From Eubacteriales bacterium (GTDB lineage: Bacteria > Bacillota > Clostridia > Lachnospirales > Lachnospiraceae): a stretch of DNA of 64,000 nucleotides. A model generated the notes under the pieces. The model did not search any database, was not told the DNA's origin, and worked only from the letters and a program-made list of their open reading frames with translations. The translations under genes were made by a program, and so were the position numbers. The stretch lies in contig JAUNOY010000001.1 in NCBI GenBank assembly GCA_030536995.1, positions 99,274 to 163,273 of the forward strand, read 5' to 3'. Position 1 is the stretch's first letter, and every line of letters starts with the position of its first letter. Positions 24,421 to 32,817 of the stretch are shown piece after piece.

Positions 24421-25740
24421 TCAAATCTGAGTAATTACAAAAATATCGTAAATCGCTTTTACCGCAGCCTCAAAATCCCTGTTCTCTACGCCAATAATAA
24501 TGTTAAGTTCACTGGAACCCTGATCAATCATTTTTACATTGACATTGGCATGCGCCAGTGCGGAAAAGATTCTTCCCGCTGTTCCGCGGGTAGATTTCAT
24601 GCCGCGGCCCACAACCGCAATCAGGGCAAGATCTGATTCCATCTCCACGAAATCCGGCTGAACTGCTCGGTGAATACCTGCGATTACCTGCTGTTCTTTT
24701 TCTTCAAATTCTGACTGATGCACATATACAGTCAAGGTATCAATTCCTGAAGGAATATGCTCAAAACTGATTCCCTGATCTTCAAAAACCTGAAGAACCT
24801 TGCGGCCAAATCCAATCTCACTGTTCATCATGGATTTTTCCACATTGATAGAGCAAAATCCTTTTTTGCCCGCAATACCTGTAATCGTATATTTCGGTTT
24901 CTTGCAGGTACTTTCCACAATAAGAGTTCCCTTATCCTCCGGCTTATTTGTATTTCGGATATTAATCGGAATTCCCTCTTTACGAACCGGGAAAATAGCG
25001 TCCTCATGGAGAACTGTAGCTCCCATATAAGAAAGCTCCCGAAGCTCTCTGTATGTAATCGTCTCAATTGCTTTTGGATTCTCCACAATTCTCGGATCTG
25101 TTACCAGAAATCCGGAAACATCCGTCCAGTTCTCATACATATCTGCCTTGATCGCTTTCGCAACAAGGGAACCTGTAATATCTGAGCCGCCTCTGGAAAA
25201 AGTCTTTACTGTTCCGTCTTCACATGCTCCGTAAAAACCGGGGACAACTGCATCTTCACATTTGGCAAGTCTTTTTGCCATAAGCTTATCTGTTTTCTCC
25301 GCATCGAAATTTCCATTTTTATCAAAGCGGATAACAGAAGCTGCATCCACAAATTCGTAGCCGAGATAAGCAGCCATGATTCTGCCGTTTAAAAACTCAC
25401 CTCTGGAAGCCGCGTAATCTGCGCCTGCCTGCGCCTTAAAATCCGTCTCAATCTGCTTAAATTCTTCTTCCAGAGAAAGATTCATGTTCAGTCCGCGGAT
25501 AATTTCATAGTATCTTTCTTTAATCGCCTTTAACTGATTGCCAAAATCATTGCCTTCTTCCGCAGTGTGATAGCAGGCATAAAGCATATCTGTCACCTTG
25601 GTATCTCCGTCAAATCTTTTTCCCGGAGCAGAAGGAACTACGAAACGTCTGCTTTCTTCACTTCTGATAATTTCTCCCACTTTCTGGAACTGCTGGGCAT
25701 TTGCCAAAGAACTTCCGCCGAATTTCACTACTTTTTTCAT
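24421..25740 (-). CDS. lysC: Aspartate kinase
   Basis: First step from aspartate to lysine, threonine and methionine. The 439-aa monofunctional enzyme has VVKFGGSSLANA at the N terminus, the ATP/aspartate site SRGGSDITGSLVAKA, and two C-terminal ACT domains (ITGIAGKKGFCSINVEK and LIAVVGRGMKSTRGTAGRIFSAL) that confer feedback control. Start at MKKVVKFGG with GAGGAG eight bases upstream; a longer upstream frame has no ribosome site. No lysine riboswitch is seen in the leader. Confidence 0.95.
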   Translation of the reverse strand: MKKVVKFGGSSLANAQQFQKVGEIIRSEESRRFVVPSAPGKRFDGDTKVTDMLYACYHTAEEGNDFGNQLKAIKERYYEIIRGLNMNLSLEEEFKQIETDFKAQAGADYAASRGEFLNGRIMAAYLGYEFVDAASVIRFDKNGNFDAEKTDKLMAKRLAKCEDAVVPGFYGACEDGTVKTFSRGGSDITGSLVAKAIKADMYENWTDVSGFLVTDPRIVENPKAIETITYRELRELSYMGATVLHEDAIFPVRKEGIPINIRNTNKPEDKGTLIVESTCKKPKYTITGIAGKKGFCSINVEKSMMNSEIGFGRKVLQVFEDQGISFEHIPSGIDTLTVYVHQSEFEEKEQQVIAGIHRAVQPDFVEMESDLALIAVVGRGMKSTRGTAGRIFSALAHANVNVKMIDQGSSELNIIIGVENRDFEAAVKAIYDIFVITQI

Positions 25741-25798
25741 CTGTCTGTCTCCTCGCTGTAAAAACTTTTTCTCTTTACCGTCATAAAGTATGTTTATC

Positions 25799-25827
25799 AT
25801 TTTATGAAAAAAACAAACATTTTGCAA
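25799..25827 (-). promoter_or_regulatory. lysC promoter
   Basis: Minus strand TTGCAA (25827-25822), 17 bp, TAAAAT (25804-25799). The leader of about 50 nt is too short for an L-box lysine riboswitch. Confidence 0.7.
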
Positions 25828-25907
25828 GTCTTTCTTTGATTTCTGTCAAAAATCGTAAAATTACACAAGGCCGGAAAGGAATTTCCGCCGGATTGCGTCA
25901 TTTCGTC

Positions 25908-26579
25908 TTATTTGTGAAACTCCGTCACCGCCGTAACGGTAAGCCTTTCACCTTCCACCTTAAAATGAACGTCCTTTTTTCCAAAAGGCATACCGTAACT
26001 GCGTTCAGGGTCCTTCTGATAACCGGGACGAGGGTCATTTGCCAGTACCCTGAGCAGATTTTCTCTACTTTCCTCCGGTATCTGCATAAGAAGCTCCTCC
26101 GGAAACAGAACTTCAAGCCTGTGATCTTCGATACTCTCTGTAAATCCTCCTCTGGCATCTGTATGCGCATCAAATTCCGGAAGATAGGGTTTGATATCAA
26201 AAATCGGAGTTCCGTCCATAAGGTCAGCCCCCGAAATATGGATGACAGGCCCTGATTCCGAGTGGAATTCAATTCCTTCCAGCTTCACACTGGAAAGACC
26301 GATAGGATTCGGGCGGAAAGGCGAACGGGTAGCAAAGACCCCTTTGCGAATATTTCCTCCCAGTCTTGGCGGTCGAACAGTCGGCGACCATGTTTTGTTT
26401 TCTGAAAACTCCCAGATTAACCAGAGATAAGAATATTCCTCCATTCCCCGAAGCATGTCCGGATTTCTGTATTCCGGCTCAAAAATAATCTTTGACCTCA
26501 AAGAATCTATCCTGCCGCTCTGATGAGGTATTCCGAATTTCGTTGGAAAATCACTTTTTATCCTTGCTATTGTTTTCAT
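25908..26579 (-). CDS. trmO: tRNA (N6-threonylcarbamoyladenosine37-N6)-methyltransferase
   Basis: SAM-dependent enzyme that methylates t6A37 in tRNA-Thr(GGT); formerly TsaA/YaeB/VirR. The 223-aa protein has the family core RPPRLGGNIRKGVFATRSPFRPNPIGLS, then the ISGADLMDGTPIFDIKPYLP motif, and the C-terminal ANDPRPGYQ. A tRNA-Thr(GGT) gene, the known E. coli substrate type, lies at 14.7 kb. AAGGAG precedes the start. Confidence 0.93.
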   Translation of the reverse strand: MKTIARIKSDFPTKFGIPHQSGRIDSLRSKIIFEPEYRNPDMLRGMEEYSYLWLIWEFSENKTWSPTVRPPRLGGNIRKGVFATRSPFRPNPIGLSSVKLEGIEFHSESGPVIHISGADLMDGTPIFDIKPYLPEFDAHTDARGGFTESIEDHRLEVLFPEELLMQIPEESRENLLRVLANDPRPGYQKDPERSYGMPFGKKDVHFKVEGERLTVTAVTEFHK

Positions 26580-26646
26580 TTTTTATGCTGCTCCTTTCTT
26601 GTTCTGTTTCCGACTGGTTTTTGCAGTCATTTTTTGCATCTATTTC

Positions 26647-26675
26647 TGTACATTCTGTATAAACTGTGATAGAAT
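26647..26675 (+). promoter_or_regulatory. Promoter of the alanine/glycine symporter gene
   Basis: TGTACA (26647-26652), 17 bp, TAGAAT (26670-26675). It lies in the divergent region with trmO. Confidence 0.5.
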
Positions 26676-26740
26676 ACCTATTAACACTCTAACGCAAAAA
26701 AGCGTTTGAAATGGCACTAATTAGAGAAAGGTTTATTATT

Positions 26741-28126
26741 ATGTATGAGATGATCGAATCTATCAACAGCGCCGTAAACGGTTTCGTGTGGGGTCTTCCC
26801 GCAATGGTCTGTATTTTCGGCGTGGGGCTTTATCTGAGCCTTCGTACCCGCTTCGTCCAAATCCGGAAGTTCCCTTACGCCATCAAAACTACTATTGGCA
26901 GAATGTTCCGCAAAAAAGAATCCTCCGACGGCTCCCTGACTCCTTTTCAGGCAGTCTGCACAGCTCTTGCCGCAACTGTTGGTACCGGTAATGTAGCCGG
27001 CGTTGCAGGCGCTATCGCAATCGGCGGACCGGGAGCTGTTTTCTGGATGTGGGCTTCCGCGCTTTTCGGTATGTGTACCAAGTTTGCAGAGGTTACTCTT
27101 GCCGTTCATTTCCGCGAACGCAATAAGGATGGCGAACTGGTAGGCGGACCTATGTACTACATAAAGAACGGCCTTGGCAAAAACTGGCAGTGGCTTGCAG
27201 TTCTTTTCTCCGTATTCGGTGTACTCACTGTTTTCGGAACAGGTAATGCCACACAGGTAAACACCATAACCGCATCCATTGATACGGCGCTCTTAAATTT
27301 CAACCTGATTTCCGAATCTTCTATCGGAACGCTGAACCTGATCATCGGTATTGTGATCACAATTCTGGTCGGTCTGATTCTTTTAGGCGGAATCAAACGT
27401 ATTGGTAAGGTTACAGAGAAACTTGTTCCATTTATGGCAGTTTTTTATATAATTCTTGCACTGGGTGTTGTTCTTCTGAACATCAAACGTGTTCCGAATG
27501 TATTTTACCAGATTATCTATGGAGCATTCAACCCTTCCGCAGTTACAGGCGGTCTTGTAGGAAGTTTTTTCCTCAGTATGCAGAAAGGCGTTTCCCGCGG
27601 TATCTTCTCAAACGAGGCAGGTCTTGGTACAGGTTCCATCGCCCATGCCTGCGCTGATACCCAGAAGCCTGTAAAACAGGGCTTATTCGGAATTTTTGAA
27701 GTGTTTGCAGATACCATTGTAATCTGTACGCTGACAGCGCTTGTTATTCTGGTAAGCAATGTTCCGATCACTTACGGAGCTGCCGCAGGCGCCGAGCTTA
27801 CGATTTCCGGTTTCACCTCCACCTACGGAAGCTGGGTATCCGTTTTCACAGCCGTTGCCATGTGCTGCTTTGCTTTTTCCACAATCCTTGGCTGGGGACT
27901 TTACGGCGCGCGCTGCATTGAATTTTTATTCTCCTCCAGAGCAGTGAAACCTTTCATGGTCGTATACTCTCTGGTGGCTATCATTGGCGCAACTGTGGAG
28001 CTTGGTCTTCTCTGGAGCATAGCGGAAACTTTCAACGGACTGATGTCCATCCCGAACCTTATCGCCCTCTTCCTTCTTTCAGGAACTGTGGTAAAACTGA
28101 CAAAAGAATATTTTAAAGAAAAATGA
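26741..28126 (+). CDS. Alanine/glycine:cation symporter (AGCS family)
   Basis: Sodium-coupled amino-acid importer of the plasma membrane, 461 aa, about ten membrane spans. Family signatures: PFQAVCTALAATVGTGNVAGVA (cation/substrate site), GGPGAVFWMWASALFGM, GGPMYYIKNGL, and the conserved SNEAGLGTGSIAHA. Start at MYEMIESIN because GAAAGG lies nine bases upstream; an ATG ten codons earlier has no ribosome site. Substrate (Ala, Gly, Gln or other) cannot be fixed from sequence. It is monocistronic. Confidence 0.93.
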   Translation: MYEMIESINSAVNGFVWGLPAMVCIFGVGLYLSLRTRFVQIRKFPYAIKTTIGRMFRKKESSDGSLTPFQAVCTALAATVGTGNVAGVAGAIAIGGPGAVFWMWASALFGMCTKFAEVTLAVHFRERNKDGELVGGPMYYIKNGLGKNWQWLAVLFSVFGVLTVFGTGNATQVNTITASIDTALLNFNLISESSIGTLNLIIGIVITILVGLILLGGIKRIGKVTEKLVPFMAVFYIILALGVVLLNIKRVPNVFYQIIYGAFNPSAVTGGLVGSFFLSMQKGVSRGIFSNEAGLGTGSIAHACADTQKPVKQGLFGIFEVFADTIVICTLTALVILVSNVPITYGAAAGAELTISGFTSTYGSWVSVFTAVAMCCFAFSTILGWGLYGARCIEFLFSSRAVKPFMVVYSLVAIIGATVELGLLWSIAETFNGLMSIPNLIALFLLSGTVVKLTKEYFKEK

Positions 28127-28151
28127 TTCTGTTTTTCTTTAAAGTAAAATC

Positions 28152-28187
28152 GCCGGACGCAGATTTCTCTGTGTCCGGCTGTTTTTT
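28152..28187 (+). terminator. Terminator of the symporter gene
   Basis: GCCGGACGCAG with CTGTGTCCGGC (one wobble), 6-nt loop, followed by TGTTTTTT. On the other strand it may also stop larC transcripts, with a weaker T-run. Confidence 0.9.
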
Positions 28188-29459
28188 CTACTTCTTTTCT
28201 TCCATCCCTTTAAAGCTTTCCAGCACTATTTCATATGCCTTTCTGTAGGAAATTCCCATTTCTCTGCTCAGACGGGCTGCGCTTTCATACTCCGGATAAC
28301 AATATTCTTCCCCGTGGAAAGTGCAGACCTTTACCTCCGCAGTCCCAAGAGGCGTCTCCACTGTGCGCTGTTCTCTTTTAAGAACTGTACGTTCCATCTT
28401 TGTATAACGGATGCCGATAGTCGTAGTTTCCCGAAAAATGATTTCCTGTAAGGCTTCCATATCCTCTTCCCTGCAGATGACGTTTAAAACCCATGCAGGG
28501 CGGTTCTTTTTCATATAAGCAGGAATATAATGAACGTCCTTCGCCCCCGCCTTCATCAGCTTTTCCAGAACGATTCCCAGCGCCTCACCGCTGCAGTCAT
28601 CAATATTCGTCTCCATTTTTATGATGGTATCTCTTTCCTCTGACTGCTCTTCTATGCACATGACGCGGAGAATTCCCGGACAATCATACTGGCGTTTCCC
28701 TGCGCCGATACCGATTTTTCTGATGGAAAAATGTTCCGGAAGCCTGTCTGAAGTCTTTACTGCCGCAGCAATAGCTGCTCCTGTGGGCGTTACAAGCTCT
28801 CCCTGTACGTCCGTAAACTGTATGTTCAGCTTATTTGCGCTTATAATATTCGCAACTGCAGGTACAGGAATCGGAAGGATGCCGTGCTGACAGCGCACTG
28901 TACCTCTTCCCTCGCATAATACGGGAACAATCACCTCTTCTATCCCCAGATTGTCCAGACAGACTGCCGCAGAAATAATATCCACGATAGAGTCCACAGC
29001 TCCCACCTCATGGAAATGTACCTCCTCCACCGGAACTCTGTGCGCCTTTGCCTCTGCCTGTGCAAGAACCTCAAAGATTCTCAGGGCAAGCTCTCTTGCA
29101 TGAGGCGTCATCTCTCCCCTGTCAATAATCTCTCGGATTTCCTTTATTCCCCTGTGAATGTGCGTATGTCCGTTATGACTGTGGGAATGTGTTTTATGAT
29201 GTGTATGCTCCTGATTCTCATGTCCGTGGAGATATGCCATATCATGGTCATGGTTATCCTCATCCAGCACCACATCAAAGTCGCAGGCGTCAATTCCGGA
29301 TTTTAAAACCCGACCTGTTTTTATCTTAAATCCCGGCAGCGGCAGGCTGGAAAGTACCTTTTCCAATACTGTCCTGTCTGCTCCCAAGTCCAGCAGGGCT
29401 GCCACTGTCATATCTCCGCTGATTCCGGAATAGCACTCAAAATATAACGATTTTCTCAT
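28188..29459 (-). CDS. larC: LarC nickel-pincer cofactor nickel insertase
   Basis: CTP-dependent cyclometallase that inserts nickel into the pyridinium-bisthiocarboxylate mononucleotide cofactor of lactate racemase-type enzymes. The 423-aa protein starts with LYFECYSGISGDM, has a His/Asp-rich metal-binding stretch at about residues 68-104, then VHFHEVGAVDSIVDI, TPTGAAIAA and ETNIDDCSGE. In Lactobacillus plantarum LarC requires a programmed frameshift; here it is one open frame. larB is 47 nt upstream. Confidence 0.93.
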   Translation of the reverse strand: MRKSLYFECYSGISGDMTVAALLDLGADRTVLEKVLSSLPLPGFKIKTGRVLKSGIDACDFDVVLDEDNHDHDMAYLHGHENQEHTHHKTHSHSHNGHTHIHRGIKEIREIIDRGEMTPHARELALRIFEVLAQAEAKAHRVPVEEVHFHEVGAVDSIVDIISAAVCLDNLGIEEVIVPVLCEGRGTVRCQHGILPIPVPAVANIISANKLNIQFTDVQGELVTPTGAAIAAAVKTSDRLPEHFSIRKIGIGAGKRQYDCPGILRVMCIEEQSEERDTIIKMETNIDDCSGEALGIVLEKLMKAGAKDVHYIPAYMKKNRPAWVLNVICREEDMEALQEIIFRETTTIGIRYTKMERTVLKREQRTVETPLGTAEVKVCTFHGEEYCYPEYESAARLSREMGISYRKAYEIVLESFKGMEEKK

Positions 29460-29506
29460 TTTCCCTGTTCCTAACTCTAAATTATCCAGATTCTTTTTAG
29501 AAATTT

Positions 29507-30286
29507 TTATCTTTTATCCAAACCAATTCCCGGTATTTCTTCTGCATTCACTGCCAGACGGTTAATCTGTGTAGCCATATAGCCGGCGCCGTAGCCGTTA
29601 TCAATATTCACAACCGCAATTCCGTTTGCGCAGGAATTAATCATCGTCAAAAGAGCAGACAGCCCATTCAGACTTGCGCCATAGCCTACGGAAGTGGGAA
29701 CTGCAATGACCGGGTTCTTTACCAGACCTCCCAGTACACTTGCCAGAGCGCCCTCCATTCCTGCAACAGCCACTACACAGTTCGCGCTCTGAATATCTTC
29801 CAGTCTGGAAAACAGCCTGTGCATACCGCTGACTCCTACATCGTAAATCCGTTCCACCGCAGAGCCAAAATATTCTGCTGTCTGGGCAGCTTCCTCTGCC
29901 ACCGGAATATCCGCAGTGCCTGCCGTACACACGGCAATCTTTCCAACACGGATTTTCTCTTTCTTTTCAATCTTGATAATACGGGAAATGGGATCGTATT
30001 CCACCTGTGGAAAATGCTTACGGAGCATTTCGTACTGTCCTTGGGACGCACGGGTTCCGAATACCTCTTCTTCTTCCTGATAAAGACGTTCAAAAATCCG
30101 AAGAAGATGCTCATCAGCTTTCCCGCTGCAGTAAATCACCTCTGCAAACCCGGTTCTCTCCCTGCGGCTGGTATCCAGCTTTGCATATCCCAGCTCTCCG
30201 TAGCTCTCCTCTTTTAATATCTTTTCTGCATCTTCTACAGTTATGGAACCGTTTTTTACCTCTTCCAGAATCTGCTGCAATGTCAT
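29507..30286 (-). CDS. larB: LarB pyridinium-3,5-biscarboxylate mononucleotide synthase
   Basis: Carboxylates and hydrolyses nicotinic acid adenine dinucleotide in the first step of nickel-pincer cofactor synthesis. The 259-aa protein has a variable N-terminal helix domain and a PurE-like core: AVCTAGTADIPVAEEAA, VAGMEGALASVLGGL, PVIAVPTSVGYGAS and VVNIDNGYGAGYMA. LarE (sulfur transfer) and a LarA-type client are not in the window. It has its own promoter. Confidence 0.93.
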   Translation of the reverse strand: MTLQQILEEVKNGSITVEDAEKILKEESYGELGYAKLDTSRRERTGFAEVIYCSGKADEHLLRIFERLYQEEEEVFGTRASQGQYEMLRKHFPQVEYDPISRIIKIEKKEKIRVGKIAVCTAGTADIPVAEEAAQTAEYFGSAVERIYDVGVSGMHRLFSRLEDIQSANCVVAVAGMEGALASVLGGLVKNPVIAVPTSVGYGASLNGLSALLTMINSCANGIAVVNIDNGYGAGYMATQINRLAVNAEEIPGIGLDKR

Positions 30287-30316
30287 AATGTTTCTCCTTC
30301 TGTTCTGCTGTTAATC

Positions 30317-30345
30317 ACTATACTATAAGAAACGGAACTTATCAA
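30317..30345 (-). promoter_or_regulatory. larBC promoter
   Basis: Minus strand TTGATA (30345-30340), 17 bp, TATAGT (30322-30317), directly after the stop codon of the upstream MATE gene. Confidence 0.65.
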
Positions 30346-31662
30346 TCAATTCCGACTTCTGTTTTTCAAAAACAGGAAAACTCCAATCACAGCTGTCAGA
30401 AACTCCGTCACGGGAAAAGTCATCCAAAGCCCCGTCATTTTCCAGATTTCCGCCATCAAAAAGGCAAGGGGAATGATAAGAATAAATCCTCTCAGGGCCG
30501 AGAGAAGATTCGCAGGTTTTATTCTGTCAGACGCCATAAAGTAAATGGCAAGGACAATGTTAAAACCTGCAAAAATACCTCCTGTAAAATAAAGCTTAAG
30601 TCCCTTTTCCGCGATTGTCTGGAGCATACTGTCGGCTTCGCTGTTAAACACTCCCACAATCCACTCTGCCTGCAAAAAAACTCCTACATAAATGAGAACA
30701 GAAAGAATTCCCACTGTAACCAATCCGTAACGAAACATCTTTTTTATCTTATCCTGCTGCTTCATACCGTAATACCGGCTGATCAGCGGCTGAATCCCCT
30801 GTCCTATTCCCGTATAAATTGCTATCATCACAAGAGAAAGGTTTGCAATCACACCATATGCTGCCACGCCTGTATTTCCCTGCAGCTTCAGCATAATCAT
30901 ATTAAAGACGAGAATTACGATACCTGATGACATTTCTCCGATCAGCGAAGACAATCCCCCTCCAAAAATACATCCCAGAACCTTTCCTTCCACTCCTGTC
31001 TTAACAAAATGAAATTTATTTTTCTTTCTGAAATAATGAGAAGACAAAATACAAAGTCCGATTACAGGAGACGATCCTGTTGCAAACACAGCGCCGAACA
31101 TTCCCCATCCAAAAATAAAAATAAATATATAATCAAATACAATGTTGGAAAGACTGCTTACCAGCATAGCTGTCATGGATAACTGAGGATTTCCGTCATT
31201 TCTCACAAAACAGACAAAGACATCGTTAAGGAGAAACATCGGAGAAAACAAAAGCATCGTTCTTAAGTAAGTGGTACACATCCCGAAAACCGCTTCGTCA
31301 GCCCCCAGAAGAAGGGATATTTTTTCTGCAAAAAATCCTCCTGCCGCCATATAAAAAACAGCAAAAACAAGAGCTGTCACGACAGTGTGTGTAAAAACGA
31401 TATTTCCTTTTTCACTCTTTCCCTGCCCCTTAAGCATGGAATATCTGCTGGCGCCTCCCATACCCAGCATAAGGCCGCAGCCGTGCATCAGGTTATACAC
31501 AGGGATAATAAGGTTCAGCGCAGTCAAACCGTCGCTTCCAAGACCCTGTGCAATAAAAAATGTGTCTGCCAGGATATAACAGGAAATCCCGATCATTCCC
31601 AGCACATTCAGGGTTACATAACGAATAAATTCTTGTAAATAATTTTCCTTATTTGTTCTCAT
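30346..31662 (-). CDS. MATE-family multidrug efflux protein (MepA-like)
   Basis: Cation-coupled exporter of the plasma membrane, 438 aa, twelve predicted spans. It carries MATE landmarks: ADTFFIAQGLGSDGLTALNL near the N terminus, GMGGASRYSMLKGQGK, and IGQGIQPLISRYYG in the second half. Its ATG overlaps the stop of the aldo/keto reductase by 4 nt with a poor own ribosome site, so translation depends on the upstream gene. Substrate unknown. Confidence 0.9.
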   Translation of the reverse strand: MRTNKENYLQEFIRYVTLNVLGMIGISCYILADTFFIAQGLGSDGLTALNLIIPVYNLMHGCGLMLGMGGASRYSMLKGQGKSEKGNIVFTHTVVTALVFAVFYMAAGGFFAEKISLLLGADEAVFGMCTTYLRTMLLFSPMFLLNDVFVCFVRNDGNPQLSMTAMLVSSLSNIVFDYIFIFIFGWGMFGAVFATGSSPVIGLCILSSHYFRKKNKFHFVKTGVEGKVLGCIFGGGLSSLIGEMSSGIVILVFNMIMLKLQGNTGVAAYGVIANLSLVMIAIYTGIGQGIQPLISRYYGMKQQDKIKKMFRYGLVTVGILSVLIYVGVFLQAEWIVGVFNSEADSMLQTIAEKGLKLYFTGGIFAGFNIVLAIYFMASDRIKPANLLSALRGFILIIPLAFLMAEIWKMTGLWMTFPVTEFLTAVIGVFLFLKNRSRN

Positions 31663-32759
31663 TCCATTTCTCTTACAACTGTCTCCAGCAATTCCCGGAT
31701 TGGCAGCTTCTGCGGACAGATTTCCTCACACTGACCGCATTTCACACAGTCAGAGGCTTTTCCCTTTTCCTTCGTTACATTTTTATAGTATCTCTTTGCA
31801 TCCCAACCTTTATATACTTTCTTTTTATTCATTCCTGCAAAAAGGTCCGGAATTGCAATATGTTCAGGGCAACCGTCCACACAATAACGGCATGCTGTAC
31901 AGGGAATCAGATTTTTGGATGCAAAAATATCCTGTACACGTTTTACAGCTTCCTGTTCTTTTTCATCCAGAGGCTTAAATTCTTTCATATAGCTCACATT
32001 ATCACGAAGCTGCTCCATATTACTCATACCGGAAAGGACCATCATTATCCCTTCAAATCCCGCTGCAAAACGAATTGCATAGCTTGCCGCGCTACCTCCG
32101 TGAAGCTCTTCGAATACAGCTGCGGCATCATCTGTCAGATTAACCAGACTTCCGCCCTTTACAGGCTCCATGACAATAACAGGCTTTCCCATTCTTCGGC
32201 AGACCTCATAGCACTTTCTGCTCTCCACAGAAGGAGATTCATAGTCTGCGTAATTAAACTGAATCTGCACAACCTCAATCTGAGGATATTCGGTAAGAAT
32301 CTGCTCCAGCACCGTCGCCTTGTCGTGAAAGGAAATACCCACATGACGGATTTTTCCCTCTTCCTTCAGAGCAAACGCAGTTTCGTAGGCTCTGCACTTT
32401 TTAAATTTCTCAAACCACTGGGCATTCTGCGCATGCATCAGATAAAAATCAAAATATTCCACACCACATGCTTTTAACTGTGCATCGAACAAAGGACGGA
32501 TATCCTCCTCTTTCTCAAAATAATTTCCGGAAAGTTTATCTGTAAGGATATAGCTTTCTCTGGGATAACGCGCAGCAAGGCACTCCCGGATAGCAGGCTC
32601 GCTCTTTTCATTAATGTAGCCGTGAGCTGTGTCAAAATAATTAAAGTCTGCATCCATAAATTCATCAATCATTGTCTTAAACTGTTCTTTGTCAATCTCT
32701 TCGCCTATCATCGGCAGGCGCATACAGCCGAAGCCGAAGTTCTTCTTTACTTTATCCAT
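31659..32759 (-). CDS. Aldo/keto reductase with C-terminal ferredoxin domain
   Basis: A 366-aa two-domain oxidoreductase. Residues 1-260 form an AKR barrel: FGFGCMRLP, the catalytic Asp and Tyr in NYFDTAHGYIN, a Lys in LTDKLS, and His in FYLMHAQ. The C terminus (about residues 285-355) has two clusters, CTACRYCVDGCP and CVKCGQCEEICP, predicted to bind [4Fe-4S]. This fused architecture is common in anaerobes and suggests ferredoxin-linked rather than purely NADPH-linked chemistry. It is coupled by a 4-nt overlap to a MATE exporter gene. Confidence 0.92.
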   Translation of the reverse strand: MDKVKKNFGFGCMRLPMIGEEIDKEQFKTMIDEFMDADFNYFDTAHGYINEKSEPAIRECLAARYPRESYILTDKLSGNYFEKEEDIRPLFDAQLKACGVEYFDFYLMHAQNAQWFEKFKKCRAYETAFALKEEGKIRHVGISFHDKATVLEQILTEYPQIEVVQIQFNYADYESPSVESRKCYEVCRRMGKPVIVMEPVKGGSLVNLTDDAAAVFEELHGGSAASYAIRFAAGFEGIMMVLSGMSNMEQLRDNVSYMKEFKPLDEKEQEAVKRVQDIFASKNLIPCTACRYCVDGCPEHIAIPDLFAGMNKKKVYKGWDAKRYYKNVTKEKGKASDCVKCGQCEEICPQKLPIRELLETVVREME

Positions 32760-32784
32760 AGTATCCTCCTTATATTTTACATCA

Positions 32785-32817
32785 GGCAGCAGATAGCCTG
32801 CTGCCCTTTCTTTTTTT
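32785..32817 (+). terminator. Hairpin with T-run on the plus strand, between MATE and AKR genes
   Basis: GGCAGCAG (32785-32792) pairs with CTGCTGCC (32798-32805), loop 5 nt. The T-run follows on the plus strand, although neighbouring genes are on the minus strand. On the minus strand the hairpin has no T-run, so it would stop antisense rather than sense transcripts. Confidence 0.45.

Noticed and set aside
25741..25907. Possible lysine riboswitch before aspartokinase
   Set aside because: The transcribed leader from the promoter at 25799-25827 is only about 50 nt; no L-box elements seen.
28188..29459. Programmed frameshift in larC, as in lactobacilli
   Set aside because: A single uninterrupted frame carries both LarC1 and LarC2 regions.
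31653..32477. Plus-strand frame of 274 codons opposite the ferredoxin-AKR gene
   Set aside because: Antisense to a frame with both AKR and [4Fe-4S] motifs; no start signal.
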